Assembly (NCBI RefSeq): GCF_010730745.1
Contig: NZ_AP022615.1
Location: 1,240,001-1,304,000 of the forward strand
Source of the DNA: Mycobacterium heidelbergense
Lineage (GTDB): Bacteria; Actinomycetota; Actinomycetes; Mycobacteriales; Mycobacteriaceae
Direction: 5' to 3'
Length of the DNA stretch: 64,000 bases
How positions within the stretch are numbered: position 1 is the first letter of the stretch; each line of letters opens with the position of its first letter. The notes beneath the pieces were generated by a model. That model saw only the letters and a list, made by a program, of their open reading frames with translations, did no database searches and was not told the origin of the DNA. This document shows, piece after piece, positions 49,124-57,824 of the stretch. The position numbers and the translations under genes are program-made.

Positions 49124-50359
49124 ATGGTCGTCGTAGAACGCGCGATCGCCCCGTCGGTACTGGCCGCCCTCTCCGACACCCCGGTTGTCGTGGTCAACGG
49201 CGCTCGTCAGGTCGGAAAAACCACACTCGTTGCGCGACTTGACTATCCAGGGTCCAGCGAAGTCGTCTCCCTCGACGACGCCGCCAACCGTGACGCCGCT
49301 CGCGAGGATCCCCGCGCATTCGTATCCCGGCCAGTGGACACCCTCGTGATCGACGAGGCACAGCTCGAACCCGGCCTGTTCCGGGCGATCAAGGCCGAGG
49401 TTGACCGGGATCGTCGGCCCGGCCGCTTCCTGCTCACCGGTTCGGCGCGGCTGCTCTCCGCCCCTGATATGGCCAACGCGCTGGTCGGTCGGGTCGAGAT
49501 CATCGAGCTGTGGCCGTTCTCGCAAGGCGAGCGCGCCGGATTCGCGGACCACTTCGTCGATCTGCTGTTCACCGCGCCGCGCGAGCTGGTCCACGGCTCG
49601 GATATGCGGCGCGCCGATCTGGTCGAACGGATCGCCACCGGAGGCTTCCCCGATGTCGTCGCCCGTTCACCGTCGAGGCGCCGCCCCTGGTTCGACAACT
49701 ATCTCGCCACCGCGACCCAGTCGGTCATCCGTGAGCTTTCAGCGATCGAACGGCTCGCCGAAATCCCGCGATTGCTCCGGCTGTGCGCCGCACGGACCGG
49801 TGCCGAACTCAACGTGAGCGCGCTCGCCAACGAGCTGTCGATCCCGGCCCGCACGACCGACGGCTATCTGGCCTTGCTGGAAGCGGCCTTCCTCATCCAC
49901 CGGGTGCCAGCCTGGTCGACCAACCTGAGCCGCAAGGTCATTCGCAGACCCAAGCTGGTCGTCTCCGACAGCGGCCTGGCATGTCACTTGCTCGGCGTTA
50001 CCGGTGCGACGCTGGATCGTCCCGGCGGGCCGCTCGGCCCACTCCTCGAGACGTTCGTGGCCAACGAGATCCGCAAGCAACTCACCTGGTCGGCCGAGCC
50101 GGCGAGTCTGTGGCACTTTCGCGACCGCAGCGGTGCAGAAGTCGATCTGGTGCTCGAACACTCCGACGGTCGCGTCTGCGGCATCCAAGTCAAGGCCACC
50201 AGCACACCGCGCGCCGAGGACCTGCGTGGTCTGCGCTATCTCGCCGACAGGCTCGGTGACCGGTTCCAGTTCGGCGTCCTGCTGACCGCCGCGCCGGAAG
50301 CCACGCCGTTCGGCCCGAAGCTTGCGGCGTTACCGGTCAGTGCGCTCTGGACGCGCTGA
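49124..50359 (+). CDS. AAA ATPase of the DUF4143 family
   Basis: A 411-residue protein. The N-terminal ATPase has Walker A GARQVGKT (residues 26-33), VVSLDDAANRDAAREDP, Walker B TLVIDEAQ and the sensor LLTGSARLL. A winged-helix part (LSIPARTTDGYLALLEAAFL) leads into DUF4143, ending WHFRDRSGAEVDLVLEHSDG with VCGIQVKATSTP, which looks like a restriction-endonuclease-type ExD...QxK nuclease core. The family is widespread and often on mobile DNA; its function is unknown. Codon use is a little less GC-extreme than in recBCD, consistent with transfer. Confidence 0.9.
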   Translation: MVVVERAIAPSVLAALSDTPVVVVNGARQVGKTTLVARLDYPGSSEVVSLDDAANRDAAREDPRAFVSRPVDTLVIDEAQLEPGLFRAIKAEVDRDRRPGRFLLTGSARLLSAPDMANALVGRVEIIELWPFSQGERAGFADHFVDLLFTAPRELVHGSDMRRADLVERIATGGFPDVVARSPSRRRPWFDNYLATATQSVIRELSAIERLAEIPRLLRLCAARTGAELNVSALANELSIPARTTDGYLALLEAAFLIHRVPAWSTNLSRKVIRRPKLVVSDSGLACHLLGVTGATLDRPGGPLGPLLETFVANEIRKQLTWSAEPASLWHFRDRSGAEVDLVLEHSDGRVCGIQVKATSTPRAEDLRGLRYLADRLGDRFQFGVLLTAAPEATPFGPKLAALPVSALWTR

Positions 50360-50412
50360 ATTCCCACCGGGCCTGATAGCGGCCCTCGCGACGCGGCTCG
50401 CCGCGGCATAGG

Positions 50413-52965
50413 GTGGTCGCCGTGGCTGAAGCATCCGACGCGACGGAGACACTTGCGAGAGTCCTGGTCGAACACGGCCCACTGCACGAAGACGACATCG
50501 CGCAACGACTGCGAGAGAGCGGTGTGGTCGACCCGGACGATGTGCTGGACGAGATACTCGACGAAATGATTTGTCCGGCAAGACAGTTGGTTGACGATCG
50601 GTGGGTGTGGCTGCCGGCTGTGCTGGTGGGGCGGGTGTTCACGCACCGGCTCAGCGCAGACGACGCCACCCACGATGTGCTCACCGTGACCCCGGATCTG
50701 GACCCGATCACCGCACTCTGTGAGTACGAGCACTACCAACGGCTGGCCGATGGGTCGCCGGTACGGGTGGTGCTGGCCGGATTCGATGACGAACTGCTCG
50801 AGCAGCGGGGCATCCCGTTCGAGGCGATCGACTCGCTCGGGGCGCTGCTCCTCGAGCCGGGCACGCTGGCGGGGTTGCGCGTGGCCGAGGGGGACTTGGT
50901 CGGAGTGCGGCTGACCGAGCAAGGACTCGTCGTCGAGCGGGTAACGGCCCTGGCGCATTCCACGGTGGGAGCCCGGTTGGCGGCGACGCTCGACGACGAC
51001 GATCCCGTGTACATCGACGCAGCCGTGTGGACGGCGTGCGCCGAGGAGCCGGAGCTGTTCACCGAGCCGCTGCCGCCCCTGGGTGAGATCGCCGACGACT
51101 ACGGTCTGGCACGTCGCGGCGAATGGCTCGCACCCGCCGGATTCGACTTCGACCGTTGGCATTTCGAGAGCCGGTGCGCAGCGCTGGCCGAGCAATACGA
51201 CCTCGATCCCGACGACGCGCTCGTGCTGAACACGCTGATCAACCTCTACGACCAGGTGTCCCTGCTGGTCGAGGCCGTCGACGCGGACGAGCCGCCCGGG
51301 GATGTGTTGGCCGCGGAGCCCGAGGACGCGGACGTGCTCGATCTCTTCGGTGAGCTCGGGGCCGCGCTCGCCGACCCGCGACTGGCTGAGCTGCTCTTGG
51401 CCGAGACGGTCGGCGAAGGCCGAGACGGTGCCACCGCGCTGAGCCTGTTCACCGAGGTGCTGGAGCCGAAGGTGCCGCGCGCGGCGCAGGTGGCGTGCCG
51501 CTGGCTGCGCGCGGTGGCGCTGGAACGGATCGGCGACATCGACGCGGCCGAACGCGAGTTCCTCGCGGCCGAGTCGATGGATCCGGATTGGCCGTTGCCG
51601 TTGTTGGATCTGGCCCGTATCGCCTCCGATCGCGGCGACGCCGAGCGCGGGTTGGCGTTGCTGCGCCGCGCCGACGCCGAGCCGGACCACCCGCTGGTGG
51701 AGCTGCTGGAGCGGTATCGGACCGCGCCGCGCCGTGACCTTGGCCGAAATCAGCTGTGCTGGTGTGGATCTGGCCGGAAGTACAAGAAATGTCATCTGGG
51801 GCGAGAGCAGCTGCCGCTGGCCGAGCGGGCAAGCTGGCTGTACGCGAAGGCCGTCCAGCACGCGCTGCTGGACGGATGGAACGACCAGCTGTTCGAGGTG
51901 GGCTACGAACGCTGCCGCTACGTCGACGACACTCCCGATGCGCTGGCGGCGGCGCTGGACGATCCGCTGGTGTTGGACGCGGTGCTGTTCGAGGGCGGTG
52001 CGTTCGAGGAGTTCCTGCAGATGCGCGGGTCGCTGCTGCCCGACGACGAACGGCTGCTGGCCGAGCAATGGCTGTTGGTGGAGCGGTCGGTGTTCGAGGT
52101 CGGGCGGGTGAAGCCCGGCGAGAGCGTCACCGTGCGCGACGTGCGCACCGGGGACATCCATGAGGTGCGGGAGCGGGCGGCCAGCCGCCAGCTGAAACCC
52201 GGGCAGCTGATCTGCGCACGCGTGGTGCCCGCGGGGGACACGGCGCAATTTTTCGGCGGACTGGAACCGGTCGCACTGCAGGAGCGCGACCCGCTGATCG
52301 ACCTGCTCGACGCGGAACCCGACCCCGTGGCGCTGGTGGCGCAGTTGAGCCGCCGGCTCGCGCCGCCGACGCTGGTCAACGCCGAGGGCGACCCGCTGGC
52401 CATCTGCGAGGCCACCGTGGAGATCGGCGACCCGGCCGAGATTGAGGCCGCGCTCGACGACACCTACGACCGGGTCGACGGCGAGGAGCCGCCGCGCTGG
52501 CTCGAATACATCACCACCCAGGGCATGCGGCGGATTCGCGCCACCCTGGTTCTCGACGGCGACACCCTGCGGGCGGAAGCCAACAGCGAGGAGCGCATGG
52601 ACCGCGTGCTGGCCACGCTGGAGCGCCTCGACCCCGCGATGGAGGTGCTCGACGACGTCCGCCAACCGATGCGCGATGCCCGCGAGGCCGCCGAGCTGGC
52701 CAAGCAGCTGCCGATCGCCGACGAGGACGCGCTCGCCCCCGACGATCCCGAACTGGCCGCGTTTCTCGACGAGCTCATCCGCGACTACGAAACCAACTGG
52801 CTCGACAAACCCCTCCCCGCGCTCGGCGGCCGCACCCCACGCCAGACCGCCGGCGACCCTACCCGCCGCGGCGACCTGGTCAAGCTCCTGGACAGCTTCC
52901 CCGCCGGTGGGGCCGCGCGCGGCAGCATGGACGTCGACCGGCTGCGCGCCGCGCTCGGGCTGTAG
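50413..52965 (+). CDS. Large SEC-C motif protein of unknown function
   Basis: An 850-residue, very acidic soluble protein. The one firm landmark is a SEC-C zinc motif near residues 443-462 (GRNQLCWCGSGRKYKKCHLG). Before it, helical pairs (ALERIGDIDAAEREFLAAES, LLDLARIASDRGDAERGLAL) look like TPR repeats. The N-terminus (ETLARVLVEHGPLHEDDIAQ) resembles a winged helix. SEC-C motifs occur in SecA and in many unrelated regulatory proteins, so it says only that a zinc knuckle is present. GTG at 50413 or 50422 is the start. It lies 53 bases after the ATPase, possibly in one transcript. Confidence 0.85.
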   Translation: MVAVAEASDATETLARVLVEHGPLHEDDIAQRLRESGVVDPDDVLDEILDEMICPARQLVDDRWVWLPAVLVGRVFTHRLSADDATHDVLTVTPDLDPITALCEYEHYQRLADGSPVRVVLAGFDDELLEQRGIPFEAIDSLGALLLEPGTLAGLRVAEGDLVGVRLTEQGLVVERVTALAHSTVGARLAATLDDDDPVYIDAAVWTACAEEPELFTEPLPPLGEIADDYGLARRGEWLAPAGFDFDRWHFESRCAALAEQYDLDPDDALVLNTLINLYDQVSLLVEAVDADEPPGDVLAAEPEDADVLDLFGELGAALADPRLAELLLAETVGEGRDGATALSLFTEVLEPKVPRAAQVACRWLRAVALERIGDIDAAEREFLAAESMDPDWPLPLLDLARIASDRGDAERGLALLRRADAEPDHPLVELLERYRTAPRRDLGRNQLCWCGSGRKYKKCHLGREQLPLAERASWLYAKAVQHALLDGWNDQLFEVGYERCRYVDDTPDALAAALDDPLVLDAVLFEGGAFEEFLQMRGSLLPDDERLLAEQWLLVERSVFEVGRVKPGESVTVRDVRTGDIHEVRERAASRQLKPGQLICARVVPAGDTAQFFGGLEPVALQERDPLIDLLDAEPDPVALVAQLSRRLAPPTLVNAEGDPLAICEATVEIGDPAEIEAALDDTYDRVDGEEPPRWLEYITTQGMRRIRATLVLDGDTLRAEANSEERMDRVLATLERLDPAMEVLDDVRQPMRDAREAAELAKQLPIADEDALAPDDPELAAFLDELIRDYETNWLDKPLPALGGRTPRQTAGDPTRRGDLVKLLDSFPAGGAARGSMDVDRLRAALGL

Positions 52966-53125
52966 CGCCACGTTCACGTCGGGGCCGTCGCGCCGATCTC
53001 GGCCGCGAACTCGCGAAAGCCGTTGTGGCCGGGTAGCTTTCGCAGGCACTGCGCGGTCAGGTCGCGGGCGGCGTCGGTGTTAGTCACGTCGTTGTGCACA
53101 CCCGGCTGAGAAGCACACCCATGAA

Positions 53126-53158
53126 CGATGGCCCCCTTCTTTGGGAAGGGGGCCATCG
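53126..53158. terminator. Terminator between the SEC-C and GjpA-like genes
   Basis: A perfect 13-bp stem (53126-53138 with 53146-53158) and a 7-base loop lie in the 235-bp convergent gap. There is no T run on either side. The remainder of the gap (52966-53125) shows only a short open frame I do not accept. Confidence 0.75.
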
Positions 53159-53200
53159 CCGTTGGCGGTCACCGGCTCGCATCGGCGACCTCCAGCGGAC

Positions 53201-54445
53201 TCAGAGCAGCTTGAGGAGGTTGAGGAGCAGCGTCATCACCTGACCTCCGACGTTGTTCAATAGCGACCCGATCTGGCCTGTGGCGTTGCCCACGATCGCC
53301 CCGAGAGGCGACAGGGCCGCTGGGACGCCTTGCAGTGCTGTGGCCAATCCACCTAGGCTGGGGAATGTCTGGTTGAATATCTTGCCCAAGTCGGCCGTCG
53401 CGGTGTTCCACAAGCTGGTGAGTTGGGTCTGCACCGTGGCACCAAAGGTGGTGAACGCCCCCGGAAGAAGACTCGACGTGTTCTGCCCGGCCTTCGCCCC
53501 AATCGACTGCGAGAGCAATGGGGGAACATTGATCCCGAGATCCGAAAGAATATTGCTGCCGATCCCGGGTGGGCCGATTAGCCCGAAGGTTGCAGAGCCT
53601 ACGATCGGCTGGAACCCGTTGAGGAGGCCGCCGGTGACGTTGGCCGGAGCGTTGACGATCGCGCTCAGCGCACCCACCGGGTCCCCGGCCCGCACCGCGT
53701 TGATCACCCCCTGAGCAGCATCGCCAAACGCCGTAGGAACATACGCGGCGACGTAGAAGATCGAAGGCAACACCGCTTGGACTAAGGTGGTCGCCGAGAA
53801 AGCCTGTGTGACCAGCTTGCCAAAGTTCGTGGCGATGTCGCCGGGGATCGCCAAAGCGGGGAGGAAACCAAACCCGGCGCTCGTTATAAGGCCGATTTCG
53901 AGATTGGTCCAGGCTGCGATCGCTCCGGAGAGGTTCCCCGCGGCGAGGGCGGTCCCCGCGGTGAACATTGTCTTGGCCAGACCACTTGATCCGGCACTTG
54001 CCAAACCGTTCCAAAACGCGGTGCCGGCGGAATTGATCGTCGTGGCGAAGATGTTGCCGAAGCCGAGCTCGTTGATCACAACCTGCGACGCCACCGGAAA
54101 TGGATCCGCGAGCCATTCCTGTCCGAGCACGCCCAGGTTGTTGGCCGTCGTCTGCAGCACGTTGGCCCAGGTGGTGATCGGGTTGACGAAGGCGCCGACA
54201 GTGGCTGCGGGCACCGCGGCCGCACTTGCCCCGTTGGCCAGTGAGGCGAGTTCGTTCTCGACCCCGGAGAACAAGTCGAGGGCGCTGCTGGCGTCAGTGA
54301 GCGCGATGTCGGACACGCTCACGGTGGGCAGGTGTCGGGCCAAATGTAGGTCGGGTAGGTGCTGGGCTATGGGGCCGGCGGCGATGACAGCGGCGCTGGC
54401 CAGGGCGACTCCAGCGGTGATGTGGGGGCGGGCTGCGAGGTCCAC
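53201..54445 (-). CDS. Secreted hydrophobic protein, GjpA-type outer-membrane porin candidate
   Basis: A 414-residue protein with a signal-like start (HITAGVALASAAVIAAGPIA) followed by a long Ala/Gly/Leu/Asn-rich, weakly hydrophobic chain. Recurring pieces resemble one another (NPITTWANVLQTTANNLG, DPVGALSAIVNAPANVTGGL). This composition matches the mycobacterial family annotated as outer membrane porin GjpA, named after a Gordonia porin; the porin role in mycobacteria is unproven. GTG 54445 is chosen because AAAGGAG lies six bases upstream, whereas the ATG at 54451 is only one base from that site. It ends in a hydrophobic tail (QVMTLLLNLLKLL). Confidence 0.72.
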   Translation of the reverse strand: MDLAARPHITAGVALASAAVIAAGPIAQHLPDLHLARHLPTVSVSDIALTDASSALDLFSGVENELASLANGASAAAVPAATVGAFVNPITTWANVLQTTANNLGVLGQEWLADPFPVASQVVINELGFGNIFATTINSAGTAFWNGLASAGSSGLAKTMFTAGTALAAGNLSGAIAAWTNLEIGLITSAGFGFLPALAIPGDIATNFGKLVTQAFSATTLVQAVLPSIFYVAAYVPTAFGDAAQGVINAVRAGDPVGALSAIVNAPANVTGGLLNGFQPIVGSATFGLIGPPGIGSNILSDLGINVPPLLSQSIGAKAGQNTSSLLPGAFTTFGATVQTQLTSLWNTATADLGKIFNQTFPSLGGLATALQGVPAALSPLGAIVGNATGQIGSLLNNVGGQVMTLLLNLLKLL

Positions 54446-55850
54446 GACCATCTCCTTTATACGATTCTGAATAACGACGCGTTAAACGTACCCGTGAAAT
54501 ATGTTTGACGAATTGCAACAATGGAATAGGCAATTAACTGTGGCGATATGAATTAGCAGCAAACCTGGCCCGCAGTACACGGGAAACCATTACCCGACTT
54601 AGGCCAAATGGACGGCCTTGGGAAATAATTTATTGGCAGTATTGGGCTAGCGTGACGGAGCGTCCTTGCCGGGCGTCGACAAGGCCACGATTGGAGCGTG
54701 TCGATCCGCTCACAACCAGCCAGTTCACTCCCTCAACATGGTGGTGGATTTCACCGAGCGGCACCACAGCAGAATGATGCGAGCGGACGGGGAACCTCGT
54801 GCGGCTTGCCTGTTATCGCGACAGCATGAGGAGATCACTGTCGGTGGGTCTAGAGACAACCATGAAGGGTCAGCGCCCGCCAGACCGGGCAGTGCCGATG
54901 TGGGCTTGTGGCACAAGCCAATCCGATCACGCCCGGCGGTCCGCAAGGCGCTCATCCGGGATAAGGCCGGCACAGCACACCCACCACCCTCTCGTGGGTG
55001 CGCTGTAAAGCAGTGCACACGGAGGTGGCCCCGGTCATGAGGGTGGGGTGATCGCCGAATGGGTCGGCCAACTCCGAGCAGCGGTGGGCCTCGTGGTTGC
55101 GGGAGGGCTTTCGTCGCCAGTCGACACCTGGCTGTCGCAGATCAGTTGGGTCGAAGATCGAGGTGCCTCGCGATGTCATCGTGGGTTGTGTGCCGTAGCG
55201 CCTTGGCGACGAACACCGGCTGGCTGCGCCCGTGTCAGCACTAAAGCACTATCTCTCAGCAAATACGACTGCGTGCTGTACACCCTGGCGAACAATCGTA
55301 TTGCCGCGGCAATAGCTATCCAAAGCAACGCGGCGAATGCGGCGCGGTGCACTACCGATAGGTAATATCATTTTTAACTATTTCAGCGACCGTCATGGTT
55401 TGCTATGAGACACATACGACGCAGCTACCAAGAGATTCTTAACCCTGCGATAGTTGCGGAGCCACACATTCCTGAAGCGATCGCCCAAAGCCGCTCGAAA
55501 ACGCCACGGTCTTAAGTTCTTCACGGGTACGTCCAGCTACAGGGCGGCGCCGCAGCGCAGGCCGGACATGGTGGCGTTGGTGAGCCGGACCTGGACGTCG
55601 ATGAGCTGGCCGACGACGCTCATCGCCGGGCGCTGCGCTCATAGGGGTATCAGTGTTGCCCACCATACCTCGAGTCGGGAAGTGGTGAGTTCGCCTTGGC
55701 CGCAACAGCTTTCAGATTTGTACCGTCACGTCGGCGACTCAAATGACAAGCAGCCCTTCCGCAGTCGTCACGCAAAGGGACGTTCAACAGCGGATGCTGG
55801 CATTGGCATTGCCGTCCGGACAGCGTCCGGACAAATGCTATGCTCGACTG
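54446..55850. other. 1.4-kb gene-poor stretch with lower GC
   Basis: No gene here is supported. Base composition is visibly lower in GC than the rest (for example 54470-54650 and 55240-55460). Open frames on both strands (such as 54666-55040 and 54725-55018) are short, overlap one another and lack family signs. A minus-strand run near 55540-55625 gives MSVVGQLIDVQVRLTNATMS, then GLRCGAAL and a stop, possibly the tail of a lost gene. This looks like a decayed insertion next to the toxin-antitoxin genes. Confidence 0.5.
55814..55850 (+). promoter_or_regulatory. Operator and leaderless promoter of the DUF1778-GNAT module
   Basis: The palindrome GTCCGGAC occurs at 55814-55821 and 55825-55832, 11 bp (one helical turn) apart. 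A -10 box TATGCT (55839-55844) lies six bases before the GTG. The first palindrome covers the -35 position. This is the expected layout for autoregulation by an antitoxin or toxin-antitoxin complex. Confidence 0.65.
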
Positions 55851-56138
55851 GTGAGTGATCGTGCCATCAAACCCCGGCGTCATCGGCTGGAGGTCCGCGT
55901 TACCCAAGAGCAGGACGCGCTCATCCGTCAGGCGGCAGACCTCGAGGACACCACAGTCACGGCATTCGTGCTCGATACCGTCACCTCGCGGGCGAAGCGC
56001 GTAGTGAAGCAACACCACGATTTGGTGTTATCTAACCGGGCGTTCGACCGATTCATCGCCGAGCTCGACAAACCGGCCCAGCCCGTGCCGGAGCTGGTCG
56101 ACCTGTTCAAGAACAACCCGAAGCTTCGCGAGGCGTGA
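55851..56138 (+). CDS. DUF1778 (TacA-like) antitoxin
   Basis: A 95-residue ribbon-helix-helix antitoxin of the DUF1778 type. The DNA-binding part is RHRLEVRVTQEQDALIRQAA, then DLEDTTVTAFVLDTVTSRAK. The C-terminal half (DRFIAELDKPAQPVPELVDL, then FKNNPKLRE) is the toxin-wrapping segment seen in TacA and AtaR. Its stop overlaps the GNAT toxin start (GTGA). Starts at GTG, leaderless. Confidence 0.9.
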   Translation: MSDRAIKPRRHRLEVRVTQEQDALIRQAADLEDTTVTAFVLDTVTSRAKRVVKQHHDLVLSNRAFDRFIAELDKPAQPVPELVDLFKNNPKLREA

Positions 56139-56713
56139 CCCGCGCCCCGCGACGCCCGCTCGAACGGCTCAATGCCCACCACGACGTCAGCACCTTCGAC
56201 TCGGGAAGCGAGGTGCTCGACCAGTGGCTTCGCCGCCACGCACTGGCAGCACAACGCATGGACTCGGCTCGGACGTTCGTCGTCACTCGAAGTGGACGCG
56301 TCGTCGGCTACTTCAGCCTGACCATGGGCTCAGTACTTCGAGCCGAGGCTCCTGCAAAGCTCGTTCGCGGCATGCCGGCGTATCCGGTCGGCATGGTGTT
56401 GCTGGCCAGGCTGGCAGTCGACCGGTCAGAGCAGGGAAAGGGCATTGGCGCAACGCTTCTCGCCGAGGCACTGCGGAAGGCAGTCGCTGCCGGGGAGGTC
56501 GCTGCGGCACGCATTGTCGTGGCCGACGCTATCGACGAAATAGCGGCGGCGTTTTACGAGCGATACGGTTTCGTCCGAGTTCCCGAGCATCCGCTTCGGC
56601 TCTATAGGCGTATCAAAGACGTTCGTGCCAGCCTTGATTCGTCCGACGTCGACGTGCCGACCAAGGAAGTGGGCGCCGGGCTGGGGCTCACCTGTCGCGT
56701 CAGATTGTTATGA
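56135..56713 (+). CDS. GNAT acetyltransferase toxin (TacT/AtaT-like)
   Basis: A 192-residue GNAT protein. Acetyl-CoA binding is shown by VLLARLAVDRSEQGKGIGAT (the QGKGIG loop), and the catalytic tyrosine lies in AAFYERYGFVRVPEHPLRLY. GSEVLDQWLRRHALAAQRMD near residue 23 is typical of the toxin branch. Such toxins acetylate the amino group of charged tRNAs and stop translation. The C-terminus runs about 20-30 residues past the usual end (KDVRASLDSSDVDVPTKEVG), and its last 14 bases overlap the convergent vapC. Confidence 0.9.
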   Translation: MTRAPRRPLERLNAHHDVSTFDSGSEVLDQWLRRHALAAQRMDSARTFVVTRSGRVVGYFSLTMGSVLRAEAPAKLVRGMPAYPVGMVLLARLAVDRSEQGKGIGATLLAEALRKAVAAGEVAAARIVVADAIDEIAAAFYERYGFVRVPEHPLRLYRRIKDVRASLDSSDVDVPTKEVGAGLGLTCRVRLL

Positions 56714-57092
56714 CCTCAACGCCTGGCATCGCAGAGTAGTCGCTGCCCTGGGTCACGATCGGAATGCCATGCGCCACGGCAGTTGCCGCAATCCAACTGT
56801 CGTTGATCGGTGCTCGCAGGTTGGCGGCGCGCAGCTTGGATACCAGCAATGCCCACGCTTCGGAGACCGTCTCGTCGATGCTCAGTGGTTCGAACCGCTG
56901 AGCAAGCTGGTATGTGGAGAGCCGGCGTGCGGCGGTGTCCGGGCCACTGGCTTGCAGGACACCCAGCCGCAGCTCACCCAGTGTGATCACCGAGACGCCC
57001 CATTCGTATTCGGTAAATCGGTCGTCGTCGAATCGTGCCGCCTCGATCCCGATGAAGATGGACGTGTCGGCGAGGGCCCGCCGAACCGTCAC
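56700..57092 (-). CDS. vapC: VapC-type PIN-domain ribonuclease toxin
   Basis: A 130-residue PIN-domain toxin. The acidic pocket is represented by Asp8 (ALADTSIFIG), a Glu in VITLGELRLG, and the later NDSWIAATAVAHGIPIVTQG with SDYSAMPGVEVI. VapC toxins cleave tRNA or rRNA. It starts at a GTG overlapping the VapB stop (GTGA). It ends inside the convergent GNAT gene, so two toxin genes share 14 bp tail to tail. Confidence 0.92.
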   Translation of the reverse strand: MTVRRALADTSIFIGIEAARFDDDRFTEYEWGVSVITLGELRLGVLQASGPDTAARRLSTYQLAQRFEPLSIDETVSEAWALLVSKLRAANLRAPINDSWIAATAVAHGIPIVTQGSDYSAMPGVEVITI

Positions 57093-57346
57093 CACGACAC
57101 GTCGTCCGTGGTCTGTGTCAGCGTCTCCGGCAGTTCCTCGCTGAGGTTGGTGGTATCGGGACCCAGGCGCATGAGTTCGCCGATTACCTCCGCTGCCGGT
57201 AGCCATTGGCGGCGCCGTGTGAGTGGGACTATGCGCGCCACAGGACGATTGTCCTTGAGCACCTCGATCTCCTCGCCTGCCGCAACTCGCCGCAGCACCT
57301 CAGCGGTGCGGTTACGGAGATCGCGGGCGGGTATCGTAGCAGCCAT
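57089..57346 (-). CDS. vapB: VapB antitoxin of the Phd/YefM type
   Basis: An 85-residue antitoxin. The Phd/YefM fold is plain: MAATIPARDLRNRTAEVLRR, then VAAGEEIEVLKDNRPVARIV. A C-terminal toxin-binding tail follows (GPDTTNLSEELPETLTQTTD). The ATG is placed at 57344-57346, directly after a 14-bp palindrome. Confidence 0.92.
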   Translation of the reverse strand: MAATIPARDLRNRTAEVLRRVAAGEEIEVLKDNRPVARIVPLTRRRQWLPAAEVIGELMRLGPDTTNLSEELPETLTQTTDDVSW

Positions 57347-57360
57347 GCTACGAGCGTAGC
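57347..57360 (-). promoter_or_regulatory. Operator and leaderless promoter of vapBC
   Basis: The palindrome gctacg-ag-cgtagc abuts the vapB ATG. On the minus strand it contains TACGCT (57353-57358), a TANNNT box six bases before the ATG. VapBC binding would therefore cover both the -10 box and the start codon. Confidence 0.55.
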
Positions 57361-57824
57361 GGATACTGGGCGTTATTCGGCGAGGACGGCAGCCCATCGC
57401 CAGTCGGCGCTGGCGGCAGCCAGTCGCCGCCGGATCGGCTGCAGTGTTGCAGAAAAAGCATGGCCGTCGTCGAGCGCACGACCAACCCTCTTAAATGCTC
57501 CCCATGTGTCACATCGGTCACTGGCCGGCCGGCATACGACGATGCGCCCGCCTCACAGCGACAGCCAATCGCGCGTGTCGCTACGAGGCGGGCAACAAAG
57601 TAGGTGCCTCCGAAGCCGAGACGCACGTGACACATGTGATCACCACGAGGTGTCCGACGTGGCCGCCCTGCCTTGCGGGCCACCATATAGCAGCGACGGT
57701 TGCTGCGGTTTACTTCCTCTGAATGAGGTGGCACACCAGCCTATTTCGCGGCCCGCACACTGTTCAGCGATGCTCAGCACCAAGATTGGATCATGCCGAG
57801 CGACTCGGAAAACTTGCGGTCTCG
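57361..57824. other. Gene-free gap with a distant inverted repeat
   Basis: No accepted gene. A perfect 10-base inverted pair, catgtgtcac at 57503-57512 and gtgacacatg at 57627-57636, bounds a 134-bp segment. It could be a small non-autonomous insertion or the remains of one. Its left end (tcacatcggtcac) resembles sequence near 13910. Confidence 0.45.

Noticed and set aside
52974..53156. A 60-codon minus-strand frame in the gap before the terminator
   Set aside because: It starts inside the terminator stem, has no ribosome binding site and no family resemblance.
54666..55040. A 124-codon plus-strand frame in the gene-poor stretch
   Set aside because: An equally open frame lies opposite it, no motif or ribosome binding site is visible, and composition is unlike its neighbours.
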